Made by a program: the position numbers and the translations under genes | Shown: piece by piece, positions 52,975-64,000 of the stretch | Position numbering within the stretch: position 1 is the first letter of the stretch | Layout: every line of letters starts with the position of its first letter | Notes under the pieces: model-generated | What the model was told of the DNA's origin: nothing | Databases searched by the model: none | Seen by the model: only the letters and a program-made list of their open reading frames with translations | DNA from: Panicum virgatum | Lineage: Eukaryota; Streptophyta; Magnoliopsida; Poales; Poaceae | Reading direction: 5' to 3' | Length of the DNA stretch: 64,000 nucleotides | NCBI RefSeq assembly: GCF_016808335.1 | Contig: NC_053143.1 | Location: 50,313,441-50,377,440, forward strand

Positions 52975-54616
52975 ATTCATGGTTGGCCTAGCAGAAAGGG
53001 ACCGACCGATTTGGGCGTGCAACGTGCATTGTCAGATGGAAGCTCAAAAAGGCAATGATCGATCCATGACTCCACAGCAGACTCGTCTTCTTATCAATGT
53101 TATTCTTCTGCCTTATTTTCTGGCCTGCTTTTCAATGGTTCATGCCAGCAGTAATAATGGGGGATGCCTAACAATTCAGGTGCTGTGGCCCTCAAAAAAA
53201 AAAAACAATTCAAGTGCTGTGATGTATCTAGTCCAAATGGAGCATTTCTCCCACTAGAACCTTTTTTCTTTTTGAACTCTTTTGGAGTTTCTTTTTGAAC
53301 TCTTTTGGAGTTCTCCAACTAGAACACCGCGTACTGTACGGAGTCATTAGATTTTGGGTTGATTAATGCTTGTGGTCTCTTGGGGTCATCTGAGAGTTGA
53401 GTGCATGTAAACATGACATCTAGATCTGCAGTGGTATCATCATATGCGCCTACATGGAACCTCATTTATTGACAATGAAACTACTATATATAGTATAGGC
53501 TAAGACTAATGACCAACCCATGATCCACGCGCCAAAAAGCTCGGCATGACCAGGGTCTGGAGCGACCTTGACTAGCATAAAGTAGTCGCATGCTCTGACC
53601 TTTATTATCTTGTCCATGTGGAGCATTATTTTAAATCTTCCACTTCAATGTGTTTCCCTTTTGTTAATCTAGTTCGTGACACATAGTGATATAAAGTTCT
53701 CCACTTCGATAACATATATAATTAACAAATCTCGCTACCGTGTTAGGCATCCCCTCTTACATGGCATGCACCGAGCAACGAATCAAAACAAAAGAGGCAG
53801 AGGAAAAGAATGTTGATCGGACCGTGAACAACATGGAGGGGTCGTTGCCTCTGCCGTTATTGGGTTTTACCGGACCTGTCGTTGTTGGGTTTTACCGAGC
53901 GCAACACACAAACAGGGTTGAATGAAGAGGAAGACTAAGAAACAAAACCAAGTATATGGAGATAGATATTGGGAAATTCTAAGGTTGATCTTTCAAAACA
54001 TGTCATTTCAGTGAATTTGGGTGAAAATTTTTGACATTCATGAGAATTGAATGAGTTTAATGAATTTAAAGCAGACGATACAAATTTAATTTGGCCCATC
54101 GGTTCTTGTTTCGAATCAGTGATGCAAATGACCTTTGGGCCTAAGGCTGATGCCCAAGGCCTCTTGTGCAAAAATATCTGTATCGTCCGGTAATTCTTAG
54201 AACCAACTATATATGTAAATGCCATTGTTCCTGCTGTTAGTTGGTTACAACAACCAATGGTGGTACAAATGCAATTGCACAATCGTTTGTGGAACAGGCA
54301 GTACTCAAGACATATTTCTTCATTCACTTGTGTAACATCATTTCAAAAAAAAGCCGGTACAAACCCTTTCGAACCAATATAATGGTAAAGGGGCAATATG
54401 CGGCAGTGATTGGCCAGCGACATCTGCGCCGTCATCCATGATCGACCTTTACTCACTCTCCATGACTAGAGTTAACAAGATCGCATGGACAAGCACCATG
54501 ATTAACTAGTAGTTTAGCATGCCAAATAAAATGCCATATTATCCGAGACTGATCCTGGCCTTACGAGTAACATATTCTTCTTTCTGCTTGCTAATTAGCT
54601 TCTGCTCAGGCAACAA
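52975..54616. other. Intergenic, no supported gene
   Basis: AT-rich flank of the Tekay insertion. A 22-bp direct repeat, two copies of CTTTTTGAACTCTTTTGGAG, lies at about 53267-53311. Short frames show no recognisable motif. Confidence 0.45.
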
Positions 54617-54792
54617 AGGCCCTGTTTGTTTCAGCTTACGGTCGACTTTGAGAAATCCAAAAGTCAGAGACTCATAGAATCCAGAATCAAGAATCCATAA
54701 TCATCTGGACTCTCGATTCTGGAAATAATCTTACTTTTAAATTTCTCAAAATTGAGCCTTCAAAATTGACCAGAAACTGAAACAAACGGAGC
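54617..54792. mobile_element. Small MITE, GGCCCTGTTTGTTTCAG ends
   Basis: GGCCCTGTTTGTTTCAGCTT at the left and AAACTGAAACAAACGG at the right are inverted. It is about 175 bp with an internal imperfect hairpin (CCAGAATC.../GATTCTGG). Confidence 0.6.
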
Positions 54793-55522
54793 AAGAGAAC
54801 TAAAAGCCACGGCGTAGAATGTATAGCATGTCCGCACACTGCTGCTTCACGACGCGGGGAGAACAGGGGAGAAAGAGGGAGGGAGGAAAACATCACTATG
54901 AAGTTGGGCTAATGTAAGCGAAAGCCAAACCGGGCCAGAAAAGAAGAAAATTGTCACATTTGGACAAGCTAAGAACAAGAAAATCTAAGAAAGGTGTGGG
55001 TTGGTTTTGGAAAGATGAAGTGTGGACTGGACTAAAAGAGATCATGTGCGCGAGATTGAGTTTAGGAGCTCAAATTGATGCTTAAATTTTGGAAAGGTTT
55101 TGAACTTGCAAGATTTTGAATTTGTTTTTTCGTTTTGTTACAAAATCAGTCTGCTATTTTATTATATTGTAGTAAACTTGAGAATGCTTTCAAAAGTTGG
55201 TACCATCTGTTGCAATCCTTTGCTTTAAGTTCTCAATCCGATACGATTGATTGAATTTTCAGCTGATTATGATTATTCATAAGATATGCTCACACGATGA
55301 CACAATATATAGCTCGGAGGTATTCATAGGGACGACTTGTGCATGCATACAGTACTTTATTTTGGGAACCAAATTCTATCTCAAAGTTGGGATAACACTA
55401 TAATCTTCAACCTTTATTTTAGCACTAACACTCATCACTAACAACCTTTGTGATCTGGCCGGTTAACCGGGAATTACAGACTTATGAATGGTATGATCAC
55501 TGGCCAGCGAGTCAGATCATCA

Positions 55523-56248
55523 TCAGCAAGCTCCGGGTGTGAAGCCGACGACCTTCTTACCAATGTCGTACATAAAGCTGTACGTCTTCTGCTGTGTGCT
55601 TCCGATGACAGCCATGTCACTGTTCCTGTTGTTGGCCGCGAACGCCAGGCACGCATGCGAGACATTGGCCACGTACAGGATTCCCGTAGCATCCATGTCT
55701 AGGCTCGCGCCGCCTTGGAACACCAGCGACACCGTGGGCAGCAGCACGATCCCCTGGAGCCCGGTCAGGTTGAAGCATGTGTCTAACATCTCGAACCAGC
55801 CGGGAGCCTTTTGATACCCTAGAGCCGCCATGTCCTTGGCGAACGCCAACCGCAGCTGCCTGTAAGCCAAGGGAGGGAGCCGCGTGATCACCGTGCCGGA
55901 GTCGACGATCATGCCGGCGGCGGAGAAGACGGAGCGGCTGATGGGCAGCAAGTGGCCGCCCACCTTGATGCCTGTCATGCCCACGTAGTAGTACCTCGGC
56001 CCCTTGTAGGTGAGCATCGGCGTCTGGCGTGCTTCCTTCACAGCCACCGCCGCCATGGTGGCGGCGCCTGGCCCGAAATCCAGGAACCCTGTCCCGGATG
56101 GATCTGCCGGGAGGCAGTACGCGAACATGCCGCTGTACTTGTTCCCCGCTTGCACCATTAGCGACGTCCTGCCGCGATCGAGACCCAACACCCCTGCCGA
56201 CTGCCCGAACAACCCCTAGATATTGTGACTGCACCCGAACCGGAAATC
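55523..56248 (-). pseudogene. Pepsin-like aspartic protease (A1 family, CND41/nepenthesin-like), C-terminal half with premature stop
   Basis: The reading starts after a plausible acceptor (ctcatgcag|GATTTCCG) with DFRFGCSHNI, then a TAG at 56216-56218, then GLFGQSAGVLGLDRGRTSL and onward without further stops to the normal C-terminus VVGFTPGAC. The second catalytic motif is intact (IVDSGTVITRLPP). Family features are present: FAYCLPA, GTGFLDFGPG, YYYVGMTGIKVGG, LDTCFNLTG, ACLAFA, IGSTQQKTY. The N-terminal half with the first DTGS and the signal peptide is not found upstream, where MITE-like DNA begins. With a stop and half the active site missing, it cannot be a working protease. Confidence 0.82.
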
Positions 56249-56300
56249 CTGCATGAGCAAAAGGCATGACATACCCATGCGGCCATGAATAGGGATGCAA

Positions 56301-56440
56301 ATGGGTGCCCCTAAGGGTATCCACCTCTCCTCTTTAATTCAAAAGTTTGTTCTAGTTTTTTAAAGTGGAAGCTCATTTTGAGAAACTAGTAAAAAATTTA
56401 ACTAAAAAGGGGCAACGGAAACCCTAAGGGGCACCTCAAG
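56301..56440. mobile_element. Short MITE, GGTGCCCCTAAGGG ends
   Basis: GGGTGCCCCTAAGGGTATCC at the left and GGAAACCCTAAGGGGCACCTC at the right form a near-perfect inverted repeat of about 18 bp around an AT-rich core. About 140 bp. Confidence 0.6.
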
Positions 56441-58090
56441 CCATGAATGCCCTGCGGTAACTATATAGGCGACTCACCCACTGACATGTGGGTTTGAAGG
56501 TGGTGGGACCCATACATCAGTGAGGGGAGTCCCTCTGCTGGTACTACAGTGGAATCACGTTGGATATATACGACGCGCTACAATTTAAGGTCAAAAAAGT
56601 CAAACGAGCTACAATTTGAAACGGATGGAGTATGATCAACCAAGTCCTTCATAAATCTGTTTTGAACGCTCCTTGATATCAGGAATTTTGAATTCTCTAT
56701 CACTCTTTCAAATGTACCATATTTTTCAGGAGAGAATTCTTGTTCATTATCAATCTATGTACATGGGAGCTCATTCAAATGAAGATTTCTTCAACATCCT
56801 CTAATTTTTTGTCTTCAATTATCATATTGTGAAGTATGATGCAAGTTAAGCTAGCACGACTTTCTTGAGTTGTCTCCTCGGTCATATAGACGAGCAAGCT
56901 GGTTGCTTCGGAACACAAAACTGACAATGCAGGACATTAAATTCTCATTCAATATCCTTTCTCCTGGTCTCTTTCTATGCAAATAACTTTTCCAGGTTGA
57001 TGACATGCAAGGTTATTTACACAACTAATTAGAACAACTATGATTCAAATAGAGCAATAATAGATAGGTTATATTTTTAGAAATATTTTGATACTAGTTT
57101 CATATTATTTTGATTTAAAATGAATTAGTTGATTTTTTAGATCTAATTAGAATTTTTTACTTTTTTCAAAAATATGAAACCACCTTCGAAACCACCATAA
57201 GGGCCAAATTTGCCCGGTTTCAACAATTGGATGGTCTATGTTATCCGGTTTTGTAGTTGAAGGTTGAAATCGGACTTTTATGATTGTTTGATGGTGTAAA
57301 TTGAACTTTTCTCTTCTAATTTTTAGCTATAAAACTCATTCTTATATTAATTCTAATCAGGTTGTGCGGAGCACGAATTTGTAGGCTAATATATATCTAA
57401 TTTTTTTAAAAAAATAAGAACGTGCGTAGCATGTTTTTTATTCAGGAAGAGAAGTACATCAACGCAACCTCGGGAAAGACCCCAAAGCGCAAAGATACAA
57501 GAACGCCATGCCACTTAAAGAAAAACAAGAACTCAACCACAAACACACTAAAGAAATCACGACACCACCCCGACCTAGGAAGACTAGGACCTGCGAGAGA
57601 AAACACCATGATCGCCCGCATCGGGCTGCCTAACAACGTGAATCCAACGAGAGCGCGCGTGAAGGTCCTGCGAGACGATGCCTGCAAGGAAGAAACGACC
57701 CAGATGGTGGTGCACCATCGTCCGTCACCTGCGGAGGAGTAGATCAAGTTTTCACCTGGCAAAGACTAAATGGGTTTGGTGGCAACAACAACACCCCCAA
57801 CGAGGTGAACTACACGAAAGAGCGCAGCCGTTGTTGGCACCGGCGGATGCCGGGCAAGGCTTTCACCACAAGGCACCCAAAACCAACTCTAAAAAAAATG
57901 CCGAGGCCTGCTAGTTATAGTTATTAGAATTGGACTGAAGATCGAATCAGTGAGGCTGTCGGTTCGCTGGTTTACTGGTCCAACTGTAAAGAACCGATTG
58001 AACCGCTGGTTCGATAATTTCGGAATGGACAATTGAACCGTCCACAAATACTTTCATACCAGTACAATATTATAATATGTCATAGATAAT
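56441..58090. other. Intergenic repeats, no supported gene
   Basis: 56580-56632 ends in a Stowaway-like terminus (ATTTGAAACGGATGGAGTA). 57420-57910 is a GC-richer repeat whose minus strand looks like a 3' UTR or non-LTR element end, followed by A/T runs; its class is uncertain. No intact protein motif is seen. Confidence 0.35.
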
Positions 58091-59429
58091 TAACAACATA
58101 GAGTTGACCACCTGCGACACCTGGCAGGGCTACCAACAACCAGACAGGTGAGGGAACTAGAAAGGTTACACCATGCTTCTACTGAGTGCTGACAAGAAGA
58201 AGGCGAGAGAGGGAGGGAGGTTGGAAGCTGAGGGAAGTGCTGAAGCTGAGGGAGGGAGATTGATTGTAGGCAGGGACTCGCCAAGATCAGAACACGATGG
58301 TGTAAGAAACATAAAGATTTAGACAGGTTTGGGCCACCGGAACATAATACTCTACATCCTGTGTGGTAGTTTGTATTGTCTTACATGATTGTATTATATT
58401 GGAAGGGTCCCTGCCCGTCCTTATATAGTCTGGGGGACAGGGTTATATGGAAAGTTCTAAAAGAATACTAGCAGAGCCTACTCCAATGGGATCGGGTAGT
58501 TTCCTTTACATTGACTAGTCCGACTTCTATACGAGTAGCTACATGCGAGGAAAAGTACATTCCATGCACTATCCTTTACTCTAGAATATTCCACGCCCGT
58601 GAGCAGTTCTGCTGCCCCAGATCTGACAAGCCCCCGAGCTCTTCGTAGTCAAATCCTGCATGCGTCGAGTACTTCTAAAGACGTTGCTGAGTGCTTCGAG
58701 TACTTCTGGAATCCTTCAATGCTTCGTCGAGTGCTTTGAGTAGTCTTCTGAGTACTTCTTTGAGTGTATCGAGGCTATGAGGTGCTCAAGCCCCGAATCT
58801 TCTTTTATATGGTGCGTGATGAACTCACACTTCATATGGAGTAGCCCCCGAGCCTTAGGTTGAATCGCATAATCAGGCTGAGGGTCAAATTAGTCTTCAA
58901 AAAATCTTCCAAATCCTCTTTTGCCTCTCAAATCGCTTCAAAAAACATACCATTTATGACACGTACCCTGCAGCCCCCGAGCCTTAGAGCCAATTCCTGC
59001 AAATTTGGAATTAAGGATCTAAAGTCATGGCATACAGAATGCCCTGATTAATTCGAAATATTCCAAATAAGAAAAAAAAATCCTAGAATTTATTGCTCAA
59101 AATAAATCGTAATTGGTGCGTGACTCTTCATCTATCTGATATTCTCGAAATTGCCACTGACTAGGTTATTTAACCATTCGGTAAAAACTAGGTTTAGTAC
59201 GTTTTCTCCATTTGCGTAGTTGAATTCGCCGCCATTACCATCGCCAACTCTCCTCTACTCTCGCCTCCTTTGCAACGAGAAACTAGTCACCATTAGCCCC
59301 CGAGCGAGTGAGCAAGAAAAGGCACTTGGGAAGGGGAACGAGAAAACCCATGGAGCATCAAGTCTGGCGGAGAAAGAAGGATGAAGAGCAAGTAAGTGCT
59401 CTGACTTCCACCTCCTTGGTCTTGTTGAA

Positions 59430-60200
59430 GAGAAATTGCTTCAACCTCGCGAGGTAGTTTATTGGTGTAAAGCTTTAGGAGATGCGTCCCCTCGCGAAGG
59501 ACCACAAGAAATCATAATATTTCAATCTTATATCTTGCATGGTCTCGGAATCCTCACTTCTATTCTTCTGAGGCCTTTTGCATCATTGGGAGATTCAAGC
59601 GCATCACTTGACCCCAAACTCTATCCTCTACATTTCAATTTTTGTTCATCTTTGCGAAGCTTATCTTGGGATTGAACCGCATTTCGATCTATTTCAACAT
59701 CTTTTCCATCTGAAACCCCAACTGAACGCAACCACCATAGATGTAGTTGGGGGAGCGGGTTTGTAGTTGCGTTAGGGTGTAGGATTGAAATATATCCGAT
59801 ATAAATTGACTTCCAAAGTTATCGACTGGAAGAATTTTTGGTTTTATATGAAAAACCAAGCACCAACTCTCCCCCTCAGAACACCTGGTCCACCAATTTC
59901 AAACTCAGTTGGAATTCGAAAGGAGATAATTTGCCCAGATCAATGATCTTCTTGGCAAGATAGATCATTTGAAGAGGAAAAAGAAATTGACTGGAGCGTC
60001 GATAGTCGCAAACTGGATGTGCCGACGAATCCAGCCACTCCAACAATGAGCAAATTTTGGATACATGTATATAGGTGAGGAAGATCCATAACGCTTTACT
60101 CTCGACAAAATTACCCAAGCGGATGTCATGCGTCGGGTAAATCGAGTACTCGAGGGAGTAACCGAGGTGCCAAAAATCGGGGGAGACTTCCGATTAAACA
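59430..60200 (+). pseudogene. Putative plant transposon protein (PF04195-like), degenerate
   Basis: Frame pieces read REVVYWCKALGDAS, FQSYILHGLGI, then after a shift near 59570 HHWEIQAHHLTPNSILYISI and FVHLCEAYLGIEPHFDLFQH, which is the conserved core of the 'putative gypsy type transposon' domain. Later pieces (WKNFWFYMKNQAPTL) fit the family's C-terminal part. Several stops and shifts follow. At 60585 and 60667 a GT...AG pair (GATAACAG|GTATAT ... TTTCTAG|CCCCC) suggests an intron. It is not expressible as it stands. Confidence 0.55.
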
Positions 60201-60769
60201 AGCGGCCTTGAGAGGTACTGTAAAGTAGTCGATTCGCGATGAATAGCGAGTACTTTGTTTCCCGTAGTCTCATTAATTCAGGACTTGTTGTACAGATTAA
60301 TCCAGAAAATTATTGGAGTAGGCCTCCACTTCCTGAAGTTGTGCCTGCTGCACAAGCTAACCCAAATCTGCATCGATTTCTTTATTTTGTGTTTCAATTG
60401 TTTGGATATCCATAATTGAAATTAACCAAGAATAATCATGTATGGTTGATAGACCTTCCCGGAGGAGATGGGGATGACGGGAGTCAAACAGCGATGGTCC
60501 AAGGAAGCATTGCGACGAGCGAAGTTCGTGCGGAATCGCCAGAGTTGCGTAAGCGCAAGGCACCATCAGCTGACAACGATAACAGGTATATTTTTTGTAC
60601 CCGTTATATCGTTGTTATTAAAGAATCGGGTTCTTGGACTCTGATGATATTGCTTTGCTATTTCTAGCCCCCTGCCAGAGAAGCGTGTGCGGGACTCCGC
60701 TGTCACTCCAGCCTCCAGCCCTACCCCATCCGTCCAGTTAAGGCACTATAAGGATTCGCCTCTAATACC

Positions 60770-61320
60770 ACGCCAGACGATTGCAACACCACTGATTTGG
60801 TAGCCATAGGGGGGTCATATTGCAACCTTTCCGTAAAATGGTTGCAACATGTGTTTATAAGGCAACGGACTAAATGTGTTGCAATATGTGTGGTTTGTCG
60901 TTGCAATAGGAGTGCGCTACTGTAACCATTTTAGAATTGTGTTGCAATTAGTTAGCGTTATTGCCATGACGCTTTAGAGTTGCATTAGTATTGATTTTTG
61001 TTGCAATTACTTGGTGCAATTGCAACTATATTGGATTTGGTAGCTTTTACTTCTAACCGTTGTCATGGTTATTCTGGGTTGCAATAATCTTAAATAGTGT
61101 TGCAATTGCTAGGTGGTAATTGCAACAAGAATTCTGAAATTGTTGCAGTTGCATGTTCTTGTTGCCACGGTTTTTTAGGGTTGTAATAAATTTTGTGGCG
61201 TTGCAATTTTTAGTTACTTGTTGCAACTACCATCCTTACTGGATGCAGTATCATGTTACTATTGCCTCAAATTTTTTATGTTGCAATAGACCAATTTGTT
61301 CGTTGCAGTACAAAGTGGTT
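60770..61320. repeat. GTTGCAA-motif subterminal repeat array
   Basis: About twenty TTGCAA cores occur over 550 bp, mostly in one orientation (GTTGCAA) with some as TTGCAAC, irregularly spaced 15-60 bp apart. They lack a constant period, as expected for transposase-binding subterminal repeats rather than a satellite. Confidence 0.6.
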
Positions 61321-62161
61321 AGTGGCACTTGTATTTGGTGGGTCTTTGAACATACCAAAATTCTATTTGAAATTTTCATAATTTGAAATTCAAATTTAGA
61401 ATGTGCGGAAAAATTGATAAGACAAATTCTTTCAAAATCATTTGGTATCCCAAAATGCCATTTTAAAATTTCATATTATGATACCTCACAAAACTGCAAC
61501 GGTGGCAGCAACATCACTACTACTACTAGACCTCCTATATGTTTGTGAAAAAATTTAGTATTTTATTTTTTATAGGAACCACGACTTTACTATGTCAACA
61601 TAAATTTTAAATTATTTAGATAAATTTAGATGGAAAAATGAATAAAATAAAAGTGGGAGAACTCGTTGAGTTGTACAACTTTGCTATTGATGATATTTCC
61701 ATTTGAAATCATTTAATATCCCAAAACTCTATTCGGATCGGACGGAGTGACGGACTAGGATTGCAGCAATGCTGATATCTCGTACATCGCCGTCTCAAAT
61801 TGGCGAATAACAAACCTGCATAGGCCGATAGGCGTCCACAAGCCTAGAATCGGCACGGATCGTGCCTAGATGCCTGGAATAGCTGGGTTCCAGGGCGGGC
61901 GTAGGCTGCAAGCGAGCGCATGTGTGCTGGCCGGTGTTGCCACGGGAGTGTCGTCAGCCTCCATATTAGGAAATCGTTGAATCGTAGGGCGGCGGCCAAG
62001 GCGAAGGCAAAGGTAAAACACGTGGCTCCATACAATACACTATTCAGAGGTGTGACTTGCTAGCTTGAATTTTCTCCTTTACATTGGATATGGATAAAAA
62101 TGAGCGCACATTCGGCTTCTCAAAATAAAAATAGCATTATGCTTCCAGGTTTATTAAAAAA

Positions 62162-62225
62162 ATAGGGGATTTGAACCCAGACAGCGAGGGTTATATTCAG
62201 ATGCCTTACCACTAAACAAAGTCTT
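62162..62225 (-). repeat. tRNA-derived SINE-like head 1
   Basis: The minus strand contains TTTAGTGGTAAGGC (A-box-like) and about 30 bases later GGGTTCAAATCC (B box), in the arrangement of a Pol III promoter. It does not fold as a full tRNA by eye. Confidence 0.45.
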
Positions 62226-62326
62226 TGTTTAAGGCTACCTTTAGTATTTACCTTTTCAATACATGCACTAAACTAACTTAGCACCATGTCTGTCAGCTCC
62301 AATATAAATTCAGCAAAAATAATGAC

Positions 62327-62396
62327 CAAAAGGAAGACTCGAACCAACATCATAGGGAAGACAATCAACCACCTTACCACCGAGCTATGCCATCAT
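62327..62396 (-). repeat. tRNA-derived SINE-like head 2
   Basis: The minus strand begins GGCATAGCTCGGTGGTAAGG (A box TAGCTCGGTGGTAAGG) and 30-odd bases later has GGTTCGAGTC (B box). No 3' body or poly(A)/poly(T) tail was clearly delimited. Same orientation as head 1, about 100 bp away. Confidence 0.5.
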
Positions 62397-62488
62397 TTGT
62401 GCAAATATTTGTTATTTTCACTTTTTAACTGTGACGTGCTCATGTTTTATTTCCATCTCGTTTTTGCCCAGCGAACCAGCACCATGCA

Positions 62489-64000
62489 GTCTTATAATAT
62501 TTGCATTTTTAGGATGGGGCACGAAAACCAACGATGTAGATAAAATTACGAAAATGCCCCTATAAAGTTCAAACGCTGTACATACGCATGGGAGAAGCAT
62601 TAGTACGGACTAGTATGAGCGTGTGGATAGTAGCGTCGTTGTTGCTGTGCCGTGAAAGGGAAGAAGGGAATGAGTGGACGAGAGCATCCCAGGCTTTCGT
62701 CAATTTATTTAAGTCGATTTTTTTCTTTGTTTAATGCTCGTCCAGAAGCCTCGGTAGTGCACCGTGTACTGCCGTCTGCTGTTGTGCATGTAACTTTGTG
62801 CAAGTCGACCTTTTATTGTGGGAAAAATTTTGAATCGTAAACGTGCGATTAATTCGGGACGGAGGGAGTATAAGATTAGAGCCCAGTCTCTAATTCAAAA
62901 TCTTGGGCCCTTTACCACCCCTACCACCATGCTGACGCGTCCGATCGCCTGCCTGTCCCCCGGCGAGTCCGCGGCGCATCTCAGCCCGAGCTCGGTGAGC
63001 CGCTCGACGCAACTCCAAGCTCCGATCCGAGGGCCTCCGACGAGCCCGCAGAGGTTCAGCCGGCCCTCGAACGGGCCGTCGGTCGGGCACCTCCCCGTGA
63101 CCATCTCCAGCAGGATGATGCCGTAGCTGTAGACGTCTCCTGCCGTCGAGATCTCTAGACCCATCCCGTTTTCTGCAACGAAATGCAGGCAAACATATGT
63201 GTATAGCTGGTCATTCTCATCTATTATTATCTTATTATTTGACCAATAAACGGAGCCTCCACATTCGCTCTCAAGGTTTAGAAATTTCCATGTTAATCGG
63301 AGAAAAATAGAAAAATAAAAAATTACCCACCACTTCCATTACGATAAAAATTAGCCTAAAATACCCCTGTGCCTAATTAAAAATCACCTACCAATGTCAT
63401 TATGAAAAATTAAATATAAAATACAATTTAGCTATGTATCAGTTACAAATATATACTATTAATAAAAACTAAAGCTAACAACAATCAATCAAAATAAAAT
63501 GAAAATAAGAATAATTATCTGCATAATATTATTAAATCTCAACAAATCAAAATGTTATTATAGGTAAATCATAGTTGAATTGTTTTAATCAACAATAAGA
63601 CATAATTTATGATAATGAACAGGATGATGTATGGTTAAAAAATAGTATAACCCTTAAGTAAGGATACAACGACATGCAAATTTTGAATTTTCATTACTAG
63701 CCGTGCAAATGCGCGGCTATACGCCTAGTTCTTCCGAAAGAAAAAGATATTTGAGTTTGCATTGGTAGCTCAGTGAAAATTAATTTCCTCAAAAGCCCAG
63801 AGCTCCAGAAAGAGAAGAAATGGTAAGAAGCTCAGGTGGGATGCTCCCTAGGAAGACATTATGTGATAGGTTCAGTATCACCAAACTCTTACATCCTCCT
63901 AAGCTCGGAGGTATTGAACAGAACCGCTTAAATCGTTCTCCTGAATATAAAGTTCGTTTAGTCTTCGAGGCCAAATCATCTAATGTAATTAATGTAAGTG
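62489..64000 (-). pseudogene. LRR receptor kinase fragment, copy 3 (duplicate of 19741-21240), runs off the window
   Basis: Collinear and nearly identical to 19741-21240: truncated Stowaway (62489-62870), kinase exon-2 piece (62905-63170: GMGLEISTAGDVYSYG, LEMVTGRCPTD), intron piece with the Helitron (63220-63728), then the LRR piece (63800-63930). Differences include a 14-bp insertion near 62708 and scattered substitutions. The left breakpoint falls inside the Stowaway. Confidence 0.8.
63220..63728. mobile_element. Non-autonomous Helitron, second copy
   Basis: It starts TCTATTATTATC and ends with the hairpin GCCGTGCaaatGCGCGGC followed by TATACGCCTAG, between A and T. It is the duplicate of the Helitron at 20457-20966; the hairpin stem is longer here (seven pairs including one G-T). 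Confidence 0.8.

Larger units (their letters stand above)
58270..61325 (+). mobile_element. Decayed CACTA-like DNA transposon with PF04195-type ORF remnant
   Basis: 58300-58990 shows the AGACAGGTTTGGGCCACCGG...AATACTCTACATCCTG and repeated AGCCCCCGAGC(C/T)T sequences found around grass CACTA-type elements. 59436-60200 holds a broken coding region, then a spliced-looking segment (60430-60720). 60770-61320 is an array of GTTGCAA/TTGCAAC motifs like CACTA subterminal repeats, ending ..GTTAGTG at about 61318, which fits the TAGTG 3' terminus of CACTA elements. The 5' CACTA end and a transposase were not found, so class and left border are inferred. Confidence 0.45.

Noticed and set aside
57420..57765. 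Two 106-aa frames on opposite strands
   Set aside because: No domain; the segment looks like the end of a repeat, and both frames are short and mutually overlapping.
62327..62396. Functional tRNA gene
   Set aside because: A and B boxes are present, but I cannot pair an acceptor stem and no standard anticodon arm is evident; a SINE head is the better call.

Overview
The window is nuclear DNA of a grass. Stowaway (TA target site) and GGCC-ended MITEs, tRNA-iMet-primed LTR retrotransposons, grass-expanded receptor-kinase families, GC-rich coding exons and GT-AG introns all point to Poaceae, probably a panicoid species (inference; the species is not identified). Most of the sequence is nested transposable elements. 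Only three loci look like intact host genes: a DC1-domain protein, a TMEM45/DUF716 membrane protein and a multi-exon Ser/Thr kinase. A CML-like EF-hand ORF is probably partial.

Layout. 1-7209: right part of a minus-strand, non-autonomous Ty3/gypsy element. It has a gag fragment, two homologous accessory ORFs, a PBS and a ~3 kb LTR that carries a Copia/SIRE-type solo LTR (target duplication ACTAC). 7210-13350: intergenic repeats, a TIR element carrying pieces of a carboxylesterase gene, the DC1 gene and MITEs. 14076-16501: TMEM45-like gene with two exons on the minus strand. 17300-21240: two decayed copies of the 3' part of an LRR receptor kinase, one carrying a 510-bp Helitron and a Stowaway. 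21270-25005: EF-hand ORF, a 0.9-kb fold-back element, and a minus-strand kinase gene with a tandemly duplicated exon. 26190-27336: a TIR element containing a Copia LTR remnant. 27624-40370: a full-length LRR receptor kinase (Xa21/FLS2 type) with four lesions, the largest being a complete 8990-bp Copia/SIRE element (29293-38282, duplication GAAAG). 41647-52969: a complete 11,323-bp Ty3/gypsy Tekay-type chromovirus (duplication GTTGT). 53000-64000: MITEs, an aspartic-protease pseudogene, a decayed CACTA-like/PF04195-type transposon, two tRNA-derived SINE heads, and a second copy of the receptor-kinase pseudogene segment seen at 19741-21240.

The most striking observation is in the Tekay element. 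Its accessory ORF upstream of gag starts with a near-copy of the histone H3 tail (12 of the first 15 residues after Met). All three differences are to arginine, so the position equivalent to H3K9 is the only lysine left. The same element ends its Pol with a chromodomain-like segment, a module that in other chromoviruses reads H3 tails. This suggests, but does not show, that the element uses histone mimicry.

All calls rest on reading the sequence and the translated frames. No database search was run; family names come from recognised motifs.
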